A stretch of 7,400 bases of DNA from Candidatus Dadabacteria bacterium RIFCSPHIGHO2_12_FULL_53_21 (GTDB lineage: Bacteria > Desulfobacterota_D > UBA1144 > Nemesobacterales > UBA2774), in contig MFCJ01000095.1 in the NCBI GenBank assembly GCA_001775255.1, positions 1 through 7,400 on the forward strand, in the 5' to 3' direction. Shown one piece after another: positions 1-5,985 of this stretch; positions within the stretch are counted from its first letter, which is position 1; each line of letters starts with the position of its first letter. Below the pieces are notes generated by a model, which worked only from the letters and a program-made list of their open reading frames with translations, searched no databases and was not told the DNA's origin. The translations under genes and the position numbers were made by a program.

Positions 1-1358
1 ATGAGATAAAACTGGGCGATACGGCCAGCATCACGAAGACCCTTACGAAGGACGACCTCGAGAAATTCGCCGCTTTGACCGGGGACCTGGATCCGATACA
101 CCTGGATGAGGGCTACGCGATAAAATATAATTCGGGTAAGCTCACCGCGCAGAGCATCTGGAGCGGTCTTCTGACATCTACACTTCTCGGCTCCGAGCTG
201 CCCGGGCCGGGTACTGTCTACGTATCGCAGAAACTCGATTTCATCAAGACCCTCAAAACCGGGGATTCCATTACTGTAACCATACGGGTGAACAGGAAGG
301 AACCTAATACAAGGATCGTAGGGTTCGACTGCCTGTGTCTCAATCAAAAGGGCGAGACCGTGATGACGGGGAGCGCGTCTGTGATAGCCCCCGTCGAGAA
401 GGTTTCCGTACCGCTCACCGAGGGCCCCGAGATTATAGTCAAGACATATAACAAGTATGAGCACTTCATTGAGAAATGCGCCGAGCTCGATACGCCCCTG
501 ACCGCGGTCGCGCACCCCTGCGACGAGTCTTCACTGAGGGCGGTCGTGACCGCCTGGAAAGAGGACCTCATAGAGCCCGTGCTCGTGGGCCCGGAAGAGA
601 GGATTAGAAAGACAGCCGCGGAGAACGGCATAGATATAACGGGGCTCAGGATCGTAAACACCCCCCACAGTCACGCCTCCGCGGAAGAGGCGGTCAGGCT
701 CGTCAGGGAAGGGGAGTGTACGGTCCTCATGAAGGGGAGCCTGCATACTGACGAGCTTATGTCGGAGGTCGTCAAGCAGGACACGGGTCTCAGGACGGAG
801 AGGAGGCTGAGCCACGCGTACATAATGGACGTGCCTACGTACCATAAGACGCTTATAATCACCGACGCCGCGATAAACATATACCCCGGACTCGACGACA
901 AAGCAGACATATGCAGGAACGCCATAGACCTCGCGCACATACTCGGGATCGAGAGGCCCAAGGTCGCCATACTCTCGGCGGTAGAGACGGTTACGTCCAA
1001 GATCCGTTCCACGCTCGATGCCGCGGCCCTCTGCAAGATGGCCGAGAGGGGCCAGATAACGGGGGCGATACTCGACGGGCCGCTCGCGTTCGACAACGCG
1101 ATAAACAAAGAGGCCGCGGAGATAAAGGGGATCAAATCGGAGGTCTCGGGCGACCCGGACATCATGATAGTGCCCGACCTCGAAGCGGGGAACATGCTCG
1201 CGAAGCAGCTCACGTTCATGGCGAGGGCGGAGGGGGCCGGGATTGTGCTCGGGGCGCGGGTCCCCATAATCCTCGCGAGCAGGTCGGATTCGCTCCGCAC
1301 CAAGATCGCGTCCTGCGCCGTGGCGGTGCTCATCGCCGCCTCGAAAAAGTCCGTTTAA
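1..1358 (+). CDS. Bifunctional MaoC-like enoyl-CoA hydratase / phosphate acetyl(butyryl)transferase, 5' partial
   Basis: The reading frame is open from the left edge (first full codon at 3) to TAA at 1356-1358, so the true start lies outside the window, probably about ten codons away. A TTG at 75 is in frame but cuts into the conserved hydratase motif and is not the start. The first ~135 residues are a hot-dog-fold MaoC domain. Its TGDLDPIHLDE motif has the Asp (codon 84-86) and His (99-101) spaced five residues apart, as in PhaJ-type R-specific hydratases. From about nt 435 a PTA_PTB domain follows, with VLMKGSLHTDELM and the C-terminal GIVLGARVPIILASRSDS block typical of phosphotransacylases. 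Known fusions of this order are ~460 aa, which matches. The hydratase half hydrates enoyl-CoA to 3-hydroxyacyl-CoA, and the other half exchanges acyl-CoA for acyl-phosphate in the cytoplasm. No acetate/butyrate kinase is visible, because downstream is a convergent gene. Whether it prefers acetyl or longer acyl groups cannot be read from sequence. Confidence 0.93.
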   Translation, partial: EIKLGDTASITKTLTKDDLEKFAALTGDLDPIHLDEGYAIKYNSGKLTAQSIWSGLLTSTLLGSELPGPGTVYVSQKLDFIKTLKTGDSITVTIRVNRKEPNTRIVGFDCLCLNQKGETVMTGSASVIAPVEKVSVPLTEGPEIIVKTYNKYEHFIEKCAELDTPLTAVAHPCDESSLRAVVTAWKEDLIEPVLVGPEERIRKTAAENGIDITGLRIVNTPHSHASAEEAVRLVREGECTVLMKGSLHTDELMSEVVKQDTGLRTERRLSHAYIMDVPTYHKTLIITDAAINIYPGLDDKADICRNAIDLAHILGIERPKVAILSAVETVTSKIRSTLDAAALCKMAERGQITGAILDGPLAFDNAINKEAAEIKGIKSEVSGDPDIMIVPDLEAGNMLAKQLTFMARAEGAGIVLGARVPIILASRSDSLRTKIASCAVAVLIAASKKSV

Positions 1359-1428
1359 ATATAGAGCGGATGTAACGTTAAATTGCCGGTCTGTTCCGTA
1401 TTAATCCGAAACCAAAGTAAATGAGAGA

Positions 1429-1451
1429 GCGCCTGCGCGGGATCCAGGCGC
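1429..1451. terminator. Hairpin between convergent genes, possible weak terminator
   Basis: A perfect 7-bp inverted repeat (GCGCCTG at 1429-1435, CAGGCGC at 1445-1451) with a 9-nt loop lies 71 nt after the acyltransferase stop, in the 291-bp spacer between two convergent genes. There is no proper U-run on the + side, and only a loose TCTCTCATTT on the - side. Termination here is therefore plausible by position but poorly supported. The rest of the spacer holds a second 6-bp hairpin (CGGGCT 1628-1633 / AGCCCG 1643-1648) just past the stop of the lipoprotein gene, also without a U-run, and no credible gene. Confidence 0.3.
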
Positions 1452-1649
1452 CCTCCCCGTTGTAATACGAATCCGTGAATTATTACGTTTATAACTCTTC
1501 CGGGGATTGATACTTGTATCTACAATGAAATGGTTTTTCAAGGATGATTATTTTTCCTATCTGTAAAAGAAGGGAGTGACCGGAAGGGCGCCGCGCCGAC
1601 TTTGAATCGGAATCCGGAACCGGGGATCGGGCTTGCCGGATCAGCCCGG

Positions 1650-2249
1650 TTATATGGTTTTAAGCTTCTCCCGCGCAGTCCGGGCTTCCCGGGAGTTGGG
1701 GTATTTGTCTATGAGCGTGTTGAGGAAGTATTTGGCTTCCTGTTTCCTGCCGAGGTTAATCAGAGAGAGCCCCTGCTTGAGGTAGGCTTCGGGGACCCTC
1801 TTGTCCCTGGGGTAGGTGTCAATCAGTTTTTGATACTCCAGTATCGCGTCTTCATACTGCCCGTCGTTATAATTCGAGGCCGCCCTTGAATATATGAATT
1901 CCGGCGTGTTTGCCGGGGGTTTCTGCTTCGCCTGTGAGTTCTTGCCGTTTTTCACGTTTTTCCTGGCATCTGTCTTCCCGTTCTGCTCTGCAGCGGCGGC
2001 ATTTTTCACCTCCAGGGCCTGAACGTCTTGTGAGAGCTTCTGCTGGTTCGCCTCGACCTTGTCGATGTCCAGGCTTATTCCGGAGAGCCCCGTTTCCATT
2101 TCCTGAGTGAGCTTGTCTATCTTCGCTTCGAGGACTGCCTGCCTTTCGTAAAGCTCCTTTATCTCGTCCGTTTTGGGATAACAGCCAGCGAGAATAATCA
2201 GTATTAACGGAGTTATGACGGAAATCGGCTTCAAACGCGTGATTTTCAT
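1650..2249 (-). CDS. CpoB/YbgF-like lipoprotein with coiled coil and TPR repeats
   Basis: This is a 199-aa protein. The N-terminus has a positively charged start, a hydrophobic stretch and a lipobox LAGC ending at Cys23, predicting a signal peptidase II-processed lipoprotein anchored in the envelope. Residues ~26-85 are a heptad-like, E/K/Q-rich coiled coil (KLTQEMETGLSGISLDID...). Residues ~86-112 are a low-complexity N/K/Q/A linker. Residues ~115-195 hold two clear TPR units (FIYSRAASNYNDGQYEDAILEYQKLIDTYP and the following KRVPEAYLKQGLSLINLGRKQEA helix pairs). Coiled coil plus TPR is the CpoB/YbgF plan (trimerising helix, then TPRs), which links Tol-Pal with cell-wall synthesis. It is shorter than E. 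coli CpoB (~260 aa), lipidated rather than soluble, and no tol or pal genes flank it, so orthology is unproven; a BamD-like or generic TPR lipoprotein is possible. ATG at 2249 is fixed by an in-frame TAA three codons upstream (2259-2261). No good Shine-Dalgarno precedes it. It is divergent from the kinase operon. Confidence 0.85.
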   Translation of the reverse strand: MKITRLKPISVITPLILIILAGCYPKTDEIKELYERQAVLEAKIDKLTQEMETGLSGISLDIDKVEANQQKLSQDVQALEVKNAAAAEQNGKTDARKNVKNGKNSQAKQKPPANTPEFIYSRAASNYNDGQYEDAILEYQKLIDTYPRDKRVPEAYLKQGLSLINLGRKQEAKYFLNTLIDKYPNSREARTAREKLKTI

Positions 2250-2341
2250 GTTAAGGATTTAAGAATAACCACCCAAGGGCTAATACTCTACCAGATTCTG
2301 CGGATTTATCTATATGAATGTTAGCGCCGTTAACCGGCTTC

Positions 2342-2422
2342 CGGGCCGTGCCCGTGTAGCGAGAGACTGCAAAGGAGGGGGGGGGTATCCCAATGCCCGG
2401 CGGGGATGGGACAGTCGTTTTT
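2342..2422 (+). promoter_or_regulatory. G-rich hairpin cluster in the kinase leader region, attenuator/terminator-like
   Basis: Two adjacent stem-loops are visible. The first is a perfect 5-bp stem, CGGGC 2342-2346 with GCCCG 2350-2354, around a 3-nt loop. The second is a nested structure: an outer stem GACTG 2365-2369 / CAGTC 2412-2416 encloses an inner hairpin of TCCCA (2388-2392) and CCC (2396-2398) against GGG (2403-2405) and ATGGGA. It is followed by GTTTTT (2417-2422). A run of nine G (2377-2385) sits inside. A stem directly followed by five T resembles an intrinsic terminator. The whole lies upstream of the promoters proposed for the kinase, so it would matter only for transcripts starting further left. 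I could not match it to a known riboswitch; the TGCAAAGG stretch only loosely recalls the c-di-GMP-I core. Function unknown. Confidence 0.3.
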
Positions 2423-2431
2423 CAGGTACTC

Positions 2432-2460
2432 TTAAACAAATAACGGCTGAGGGATATAAT
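2432..2460 (+). promoter_or_regulatory. Candidate sigma-70 promoter for the two-component operon (distal)
   Basis: TTAAAC (2432-2437), a 17-bp spacer, then a perfect TATAAT (2455-2460). The -35 match is only 3 of 6, but the -10 and spacing are ideal. Transcription would begin near 2467, giving a leader of ~110 nt before the kinase. Confidence 0.4.
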
Positions 2461-2546
2461 TTTGGTGCGGACGGATGCCTTCTTGCTCCCGCGCGGGTTA
2501 TACATCCGGATGCCGGTCGAAGAAAATTCGATATGAGTTGGCTTCA

Positions 2547-2576
2547 ATAACAGGTAGAATTTTTAACGTATATAAT
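2547..2576 (+). promoter_or_regulatory. Candidate sigma-70 promoter for the two-component operon (proximal)
   Basis: ATAACA (2547-2552, 4 of 6 to consensus), 18-bp spacer, perfect TATAAT (2571-2576). The predicted start of transcription (~2583) falls downstream of the GTG at 2579. If this promoter is used, the kinase must start at the in-frame TTG at 2606, which has a GGTG (2594-2597) eight nucleotides upstream. Confidence 0.35.
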
Positions 2577-2578
2577 AT

Positions 2579-3928
2579 GTGCGGATACAAAGCGGTGCGA
2601 ACCCATTGAACCTCAGTAAACAGATAACCCTCGGATATGCCTTGATGTTTTTCTTTATGCTGCTCGTCAGCGGGCTGTCCGTCTACAGCATTTACAACCT
2701 CGACAAGACGGCCTTGAACATAAGGGGCAGGTATAACACCCTCTCGAAGCTCCTGACCGAGAAAGAGGAGGGCAAGCAGGGGATATTCGCGAACGAGATG
2801 CTCCTCGAAGCCATACGTATCTCGGACAAGCAGATCAAGTTCTCGTACGTCATGGTATTGACCGTGGTGGGGGTTACGATGCTGTTCGGTATCGTGCTCA
2901 CGATATTTATCCCGAAGATGATAACGAAACCCATACAGAGCCTCTTCAACGCGGCCGAGTCGGTGGCGGGCGGGGACTACTCCGTCAGGCTCAGGGACGT
3001 GAAGACCTCGAGCGAGATAGATACGCTCGCAAAGGCCTTCAATAACATGATAGACAACATAGAGAGGAACAACAGGGAGCTTCAGAAGAAGAACGAAGAG
3101 ATAATGAAGCTCCTCGAGACCACGAGGAGGTTCAACGAGCTCCTCGAATCCGAGATCACCCAGGCGACGCGCGAGATAGAGGAGAAGCACTGGGAGCTGA
3201 TGAAGGCCGAGAAGCTGGCGGCGATAGGAGAGCTCGCCACGGGTGTGGCGCACGAGGTGAGGAACCCGCTTTCCGGTATCGGGCTCGCGCTCGAGCTCAT
3301 GAAGGACGAGACCGAGAACGAGGAGCACAGGCAGACGATAAGGGACATTCTAAATGAGATATCGAGGCTCGAGCGTATAGTTAAAGGGCTCTTCCAGCTC
3401 GGGCATCCGAAGAGCCTTCAGCTCATCGAATGCACGCCGAACGATATAGTGGAGAGGGCGCTCAATCTGGTGAGCATGAAGGCGAAGGAGAAGGGGATAA
3501 CGATTAAAAAGGACCTCGCCTGCAGGAACACCTTTTACGTGGACCACGAGCAGATAGAACAGGTCGTGCTGAACCTGCTCATAAACGGCATAGAGGCCAC
3601 GGGGAGCAGCGGCGAAGTGCGCGTGGAGACGAGATCCCATAACGGATCAGTCGAAATATCCGTCTCCGATACGGGCTGCGGAGTGCCGGACGACGAGATG
3701 GAAAGGATACTGCAGCCCTTTTATTCGACCAAGGAGACCGGCACCGGACTCGGGCTTGCTATTTCCAGCAGAATAGTGGAGGCTCACAAGGGTAAGCTCC
3801 ATATAACGAGCCGGGTGGGTGAGGGCTCGACTTTCGTCGTAGAGATTCCGGGAGACCTCAATGCGGAGTTTGGACCAGAGGGCAAAGCTGCAGCCGGGCT
3901 GGCAGAGAATAACTTGAAACTCAATTAA
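2579..3928 (+). CDS. Membrane sensor histidine kinase (NtrB/AtoS-like, HAMP-HisKA-HATPase)
   Basis: With the GTG start it is 449 aa. TM1 is at ~17-37, then a short extracytoplasmic loop (~38-87) and TM2 (~88-111). A HAMP domain spans ~112-164 and a charged coiled-coil linker ~165-212. The dimerisation/phosphoacceptor helix carries the H-box VAHEVRNPLSGI with His225. The ATPase domain shows the N-box NLLINGIEA (Asn332, Asn336), G1 box DTGCGVPDD (Asp364), the F-box region FYST and G2 box TGTGLGLAIS (387-396). It ends with a ~20-residue non-conserved tail. The HE[IV]RNPL form of the H-box is usual in kinases paired with NtrC-type regulators, which agrees with the next gene. The sensor loop is only ~50 aa with no recognisable domain, so the signal is unknown and may be sensed by the membrane segments or a partner. 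Start uncertain: GTG 2579 has no Shine-Dalgarno; TTG 2606 gives the more typical MNLSKQITLGYAL and a GGTG upstream. Cotranscribed with the regulator 30 nt downstream. Confidence 0.93.
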   Translation: MRIQSGANPLNLSKQITLGYALMFFFMLLVSGLSVYSIYNLDKTALNIRGRYNTLSKLLTEKEEGKQGIFANEMLLEAIRISDKQIKFSYVMVLTVVGVTMLFGIVLTIFIPKMITKPIQSLFNAAESVAGGDYSVRLRDVKTSSEIDTLAKAFNNMIDNIERNNRELQKKNEEIMKLLETTRRFNELLESEITQATREIEEKHWELMKAEKLAAIGELATGVAHEVRNPLSGIGLALELMKDETENEEHRQTIRDILNEISRLERIVKGLFQLGHPKSLQLIECTPNDIVERALNLVSMKAKEKGITIKKDLACRNTFYVDHEQIEQVVLNLLINGIEATGSSGEVRVETRSHNGSVEISVSDTGCGVPDDEMERILQPFYSTKETGTGLGLAISSRIVEAHKGKLHITSRVGEGSTFVVEIPGDLNAEFGPEGKAAAGLAENNLKLN

Positions 3929-3958
3929 TACGAAGTGATCGGAGAAAATCAGATTAAA

Positions 3959-5332
3959 ATGAGCTCACTCATACTTATCATCGAAGACGAAAGGCTCCTT
4001 TGCAAACAGCTGCATAAGGCGCTCACACAGGAAGGCTATTCCGTTATATCCTCCTATGAAGGGGGAGAAGGGATCGACCTCGCGAAGAGGGAGGACCCGG
4101 ACCTGGTGCTGCTCGACCTCAAGCTTCCCGATACGGACGGTCTCGAGGTGCTTAAGGCGTTTTCCAGGTGGGAGCACCCCCCCACTACGATAATGATGAC
4201 GGCTCACGGAAACGTGGAAGTCGCTGTCACGGCCATCAGGGTGGGGGCTTACGACTTTATAGAGAAGCCGTTCCCGCTCGACAAACTGAAGGTGATGGTC
4301 CGAAACGCGCTTAAGACGAGCGAGCTCAAGAACAGCCTTAGCGCGGCCGCGACGCGGGCCCAGGAAAAATACGGGTTCGAAACCCTGATCGGCACGAGCG
4401 AGTCGATAGTTGAATTGAAAAAACTCTTCAAGAAGCTCACGGAATCCGACCCGCGGACGATCCTCATCACGGGTGAAAGCGGGACGGGGAAGGGTCTTGC
4501 GGCAAAGGTCCTCCACTACAACGGGGCAAGGAAGCAGGGCCCGTTCATAGAGATAAACTGCGCCGCGATACCCGAGACCCTGCTCGAAAGCGAGCTCTTC
4601 GGACATGAAGCGGGCGCATTCACCGACGCCAAGAAGATGAAGAAGGGGATACTCGAGCAGGCGGACGGGGGGACGGTGTTCCTTGACGAGATCGGGGACA
4701 TGAGCCTCTCGCTCCAGGCGAAGCTGGTCAAAGCCGTCGAGGAGCGCTCTTTCAGGAGGTTAGGAGGCAACAGGGATATATCGGTGGATCTCTCTGTAAT
4801 TGCCGCCACGAACCACGACCTCAAGTCCCTGGTCAAGCACAGCGAGTTCAGGGAGGACCTGTATCACAGGCTCAGGGTGATAAGCTTCGAAATGCCGTCG
4901 CTGAGAAGCAGGAAAGAAGATATCCCCGTGCTCACGGACCATTTCGTCGCATATTTCAATACCGACCTCAGCAAGAATATCACGGTCGTTCCGGAAGATA
5001 TAAAGAAGACGTTCATGAATTACAACTGGCCCGGGAACGTGAGGGAGCTCCGGAGCACTATCGAGAGGGCGGCGCTCCTGAGCGAGGACGGCGTTCTCAA
5101 TCCCAAATACATAATGCTCGAAGAGGGGGAGAGCCTCAAGGTGCAGAATTCCGATGATAAGATGGTCATAGACATCCCGATAGAGGAAGCCTCTTTATAC
5201 AAGATAGAAAAGAAGGTGATTACCAAGGCGCTCGACCTCAACAACTGGAACCAGACCAGGACTGCAGAGATGCTGGGTATCACGCGGGAGGTGCTCAGGT
5301 ACCGGATGAAGAAGTGGGGGCTTCTGAGCTGA
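3959..5332 (+). CDS. NtrC-family sigma-54-dependent response regulator (REC-AAA+-Fis HTH) with GAFTDA loop
   Basis: Numbering is from ATG 3959 (457 aa). The REC domain (~4-118) is complete: acidic pair Glu9/Asp10, phosphoacceptor Asp53 in LVLLDLKLPD, Thr81, Lys103. The AAA+ domain (~140-370) has Walker A GESGTGKG (172-179), Walker B FLDE (Asp243/Glu244) and the LYHRLR segment (Arg304, Arg306) where arginine fingers sit. The C-terminus (~415-457) is a Fis-type helix-turn-helix (NQTRTAEMLGITREVLRYRMKK). The family binds enhancer-like sites and remodels sigma-54 RNA polymerase. The oddity is the sigma-54 contact loop, GAFTDA (219-224), where Asp223 replaces the usual Gly; everything else looks functional. 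An in-frame GTG at 3935 would add eight residues, but it has no Shine-Dalgarno. ATG 3959 has GGAG at 3941-3944, rather far (14 nt), and starts the protein directly at the first REC strand. It is the obvious partner of the upstream kinase; target genes are not identifiable. Confidence 0.94.
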   Translation: MSSLILIIEDERLLCKQLHKALTQEGYSVISSYEGGEGIDLAKREDPDLVLLDLKLPDTDGLEVLKAFSRWEHPPTTIMMTAHGNVEVAVTAIRVGAYDFIEKPFPLDKLKVMVRNALKTSELKNSLSAAATRAQEKYGFETLIGTSESIVELKKLFKKLTESDPRTILITGESGTGKGLAAKVLHYNGARKQGPFIEINCAAIPETLLESELFGHEAGAFTDAKKMKKGILEQADGGTVFLDEIGDMSLSLQAKLVKAVEERSFRRLGGNRDISVDLSVIAATNHDLKSLVKHSEFREDLYHRLRVISFEMPSLRSRKEDIPVLTDHFVAYFNTDLSKNITVVPEDIKKTFMNYNWPGNVRELRSTIERAALLSEDGVLNPKYIMLEEGESLKVQNSDDKMVIDIPIEEASLYKIEKKVITKALDLNNWNQTRTAEMLGITREVLRYRMKKWGLLS

Positions 5333-5476
5333 GGGCATATTCCGTTCCGGACTTCCCATGCATCCGGGGAGCGGGCCGCATTACGAACGGGTTTGGCTTT
5401 GGTCGTTGGTTTGGGCGAAGAAGATTCGGAAGAATCGTAGAGCCAGACTATGTGTGTGCCCGCTGCTGATTATGGG

Positions 5477-5497
5477 ATGTCGGGGAAGGACAAAGGC
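5477..5497 (+). repeat. Short dispersed repeat, copy A
   Basis: This 21-bp segment, beginning ATGTCG and ending GACAAAGGC, matches 5965-5985 at 18 of 21 positions. Both copies are followed by a related AGCT[G/A]ATGAG stretch a little further on. The shared part is short, so the two may be remnants of a longer duplicated unit. Confidence 0.6.
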
Positions 5498-5587
5498 ATG
5501 AAGCTGATGAGGGTTCGGAGCAATGGATTCGGGGATTGCGTCTGGTTTTCTCTACTACGTAAAGACAAAGGAAAGGCAAAATTCCTT

Positions 5588-5611
5588 CTTCTTTTCCTTG
5601 ATGAAAAGAAG
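5588..5611. repeat. Perfect 9-bp inverted repeat (hairpin)
   Basis: CTTCTTTTC (5588-5596) and GAAAAGAAG (5603-5611) are exact reverse complements around a 6-nt loop. It is followed by CAAAAATC and then a second, weaker inverted repeat, CACAC 5619-5623 / GTGTG 5629-5633. With purine on one arm and pyrimidine on the other, it could act as a hairpin in either transcript, but there is no terminal U-run on the + strand. Confidence 0.6.
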
Positions 5612-5649
5612 CAAAAATCACACACGTAGTGTGGTCTATGAAAAGACTG

Positions 5650-5853
5650 TACAGAATTTGCTAAAAATATCATGTTAACGCTAAAATGTTTTAATTCCGC
5701 CCCAATTAGCATCGTGGTTTACAGTGATGCAAGACTTGTGACATAATTGCATTTAGGCAAGGGCGTCCGATTCCTTACTTGCTCGGAATCGTTCCGTAAA
5801 ACATTTTTTACGCGTTAACAATCGATTTTCTTAACGCAAATTCTGTAATGTCG
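5650..5853. repeat. Imperfect palindromic element, ~200 bp, MITE-like
   Basis: The left arm (5650-5693) and right arm (5797-5847) are inverted copies in three collinear blocks. TACAGAATTTGC (5650-5661) pairs with its complement at 5836-5847. TGTTAACGC (5673-5681) pairs with 5812-5820. An 11-nt AAAATGTTTTA block (5683-5693) pairs with 5797-5807. The small spacers between blocks differ in length. The ~100-bp centre contains another perfect 7-bp inverted repeat (CGATTCC 5768-5774 / GGAATCG 5785-5791), and the right arm itself contains GCGTTAA 5812-5818 / TTAACGC 5831-5837. It is AT-rich, has no ORF and no clear target-site duplication. This is compatible with a decayed non-autonomous transposable element or a long-hairpin RNA; which of these is not decidable here. 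Confidence 0.6.
5835..5853 (+). repeat. 19-bp direct repeat, first copy (right end of the palindrome)
   Basis: CGCAAATTCTGTAATGTCG occurs exactly here and again at 5952-5970. The first 13 bases belong to the right arm of the palindrome, so the second copy looks like a stray or duplicated element end. Confidence 0.8.
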
Positions 5854-5869
5854 GGAAGAAAAAACTCCG

Positions 5870-5896
5870 TCCTTCGACAGGCTCAGGGCGAACGGG
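5870..5896. repeat. REP-like palindromic unit
   Basis: The segment begins TCCTTCGACAGGCTCAGG and ends GGCGAACGGG, with TTCG and CGAA forming the base of an imperfect hairpin. I recognise this CTTCGACA-GCTCAGG-CGAAC pattern as a short palindromic repeat seen many times over in diverse bacterial genomes and MAGs. It is intergenic by habit and has no known coding role. Only one copy lies in this window, so its repeated nature rests on outside knowledge. Confidence 0.55.
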
Positions 5897-5935
5897 TTGG
5901 ATTGAGCTGGGGGGGATGTTAGAGATCATATGCCC

Positions 5936-5951
5936 GCGGGTGTTCACCCGC
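5936..5951. repeat. Perfect GC-rich hairpin
   Basis: GCGGGTG (5936-5942) and CACCCGC (5945-5951) form a 7-bp inverted repeat separated by only TT. It ends one base before the second copy of the 19-bp repeat. No U-run follows, so it is unlikely to be a terminator. Confidence 0.55.
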
Positions 5952-5985
5952 CGCAAATTCTGTAATGTCGTTGAAAGACAAAGGC
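5952..5985 (+). repeat. Second 19-bp repeat copy fused to dispersed repeat copy B
   Basis: Positions 5952-5970 repeat the right end of the palindrome exactly. The overlapping 5965-5985 repeats the 5477-5497 segment (18 of 21). The junction thus joins two repeat types that occur apart elsewhere in the spacer, pointing to one longer ancestral unit of which the other copies are fragments. Confidence 0.65.

Noticed and set aside
671..1333. Long open frame on the - strand opposite the acyltransferase (also similar ones opposite the kinase, regulator and msrA)
   Set aside because: They lie antisense to strongly conserved domains, in GC-rich codons that lack stops by composition, and show no protein family features.
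1504..1540. Small hairpins GATAC/GTATC and TGAAA/TTTCA in the convergent spacer
   Set aside because: The stems are only 5 bp in AT-rich sequence and are expected by chance; no U-run or conserved partner is visible.
2342..2411. c-di-GMP-I (GEMM) riboswitch suggested by the TGCAAAGG stretch
   Set aside because: The GAAA tetraloop, its receptor and the 3' conserved GGTAGC-like block are not present in the right order. Only a few core bases agree.
2464..2478. Sigma-54 promoter upstream of the kinase (GG ... GC)
   Set aside because: The spacing between GG and GC is 11 instead of 10, and neither the -24 nor the -12 flank fits well.
2314..2550. 78-codon open frame on the + strand in the spacer before the kinase
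   Set aside because: There is no ribosome site. Its codon use (CGG, CGT, CGA for Arg) is unlike the AGG-rich genes around it. It crosses the G-tract and hairpins, and the product has no recognisable features.
5470..5712. 80-codon open frame on the - strand within the repeat region
   Set aside because: It runs through the 9-bp inverted repeat and the left arm of the palindrome, has low-complexity Phe/Ser/Arg content and no Shine-Dalgarno; most likely non-coding.
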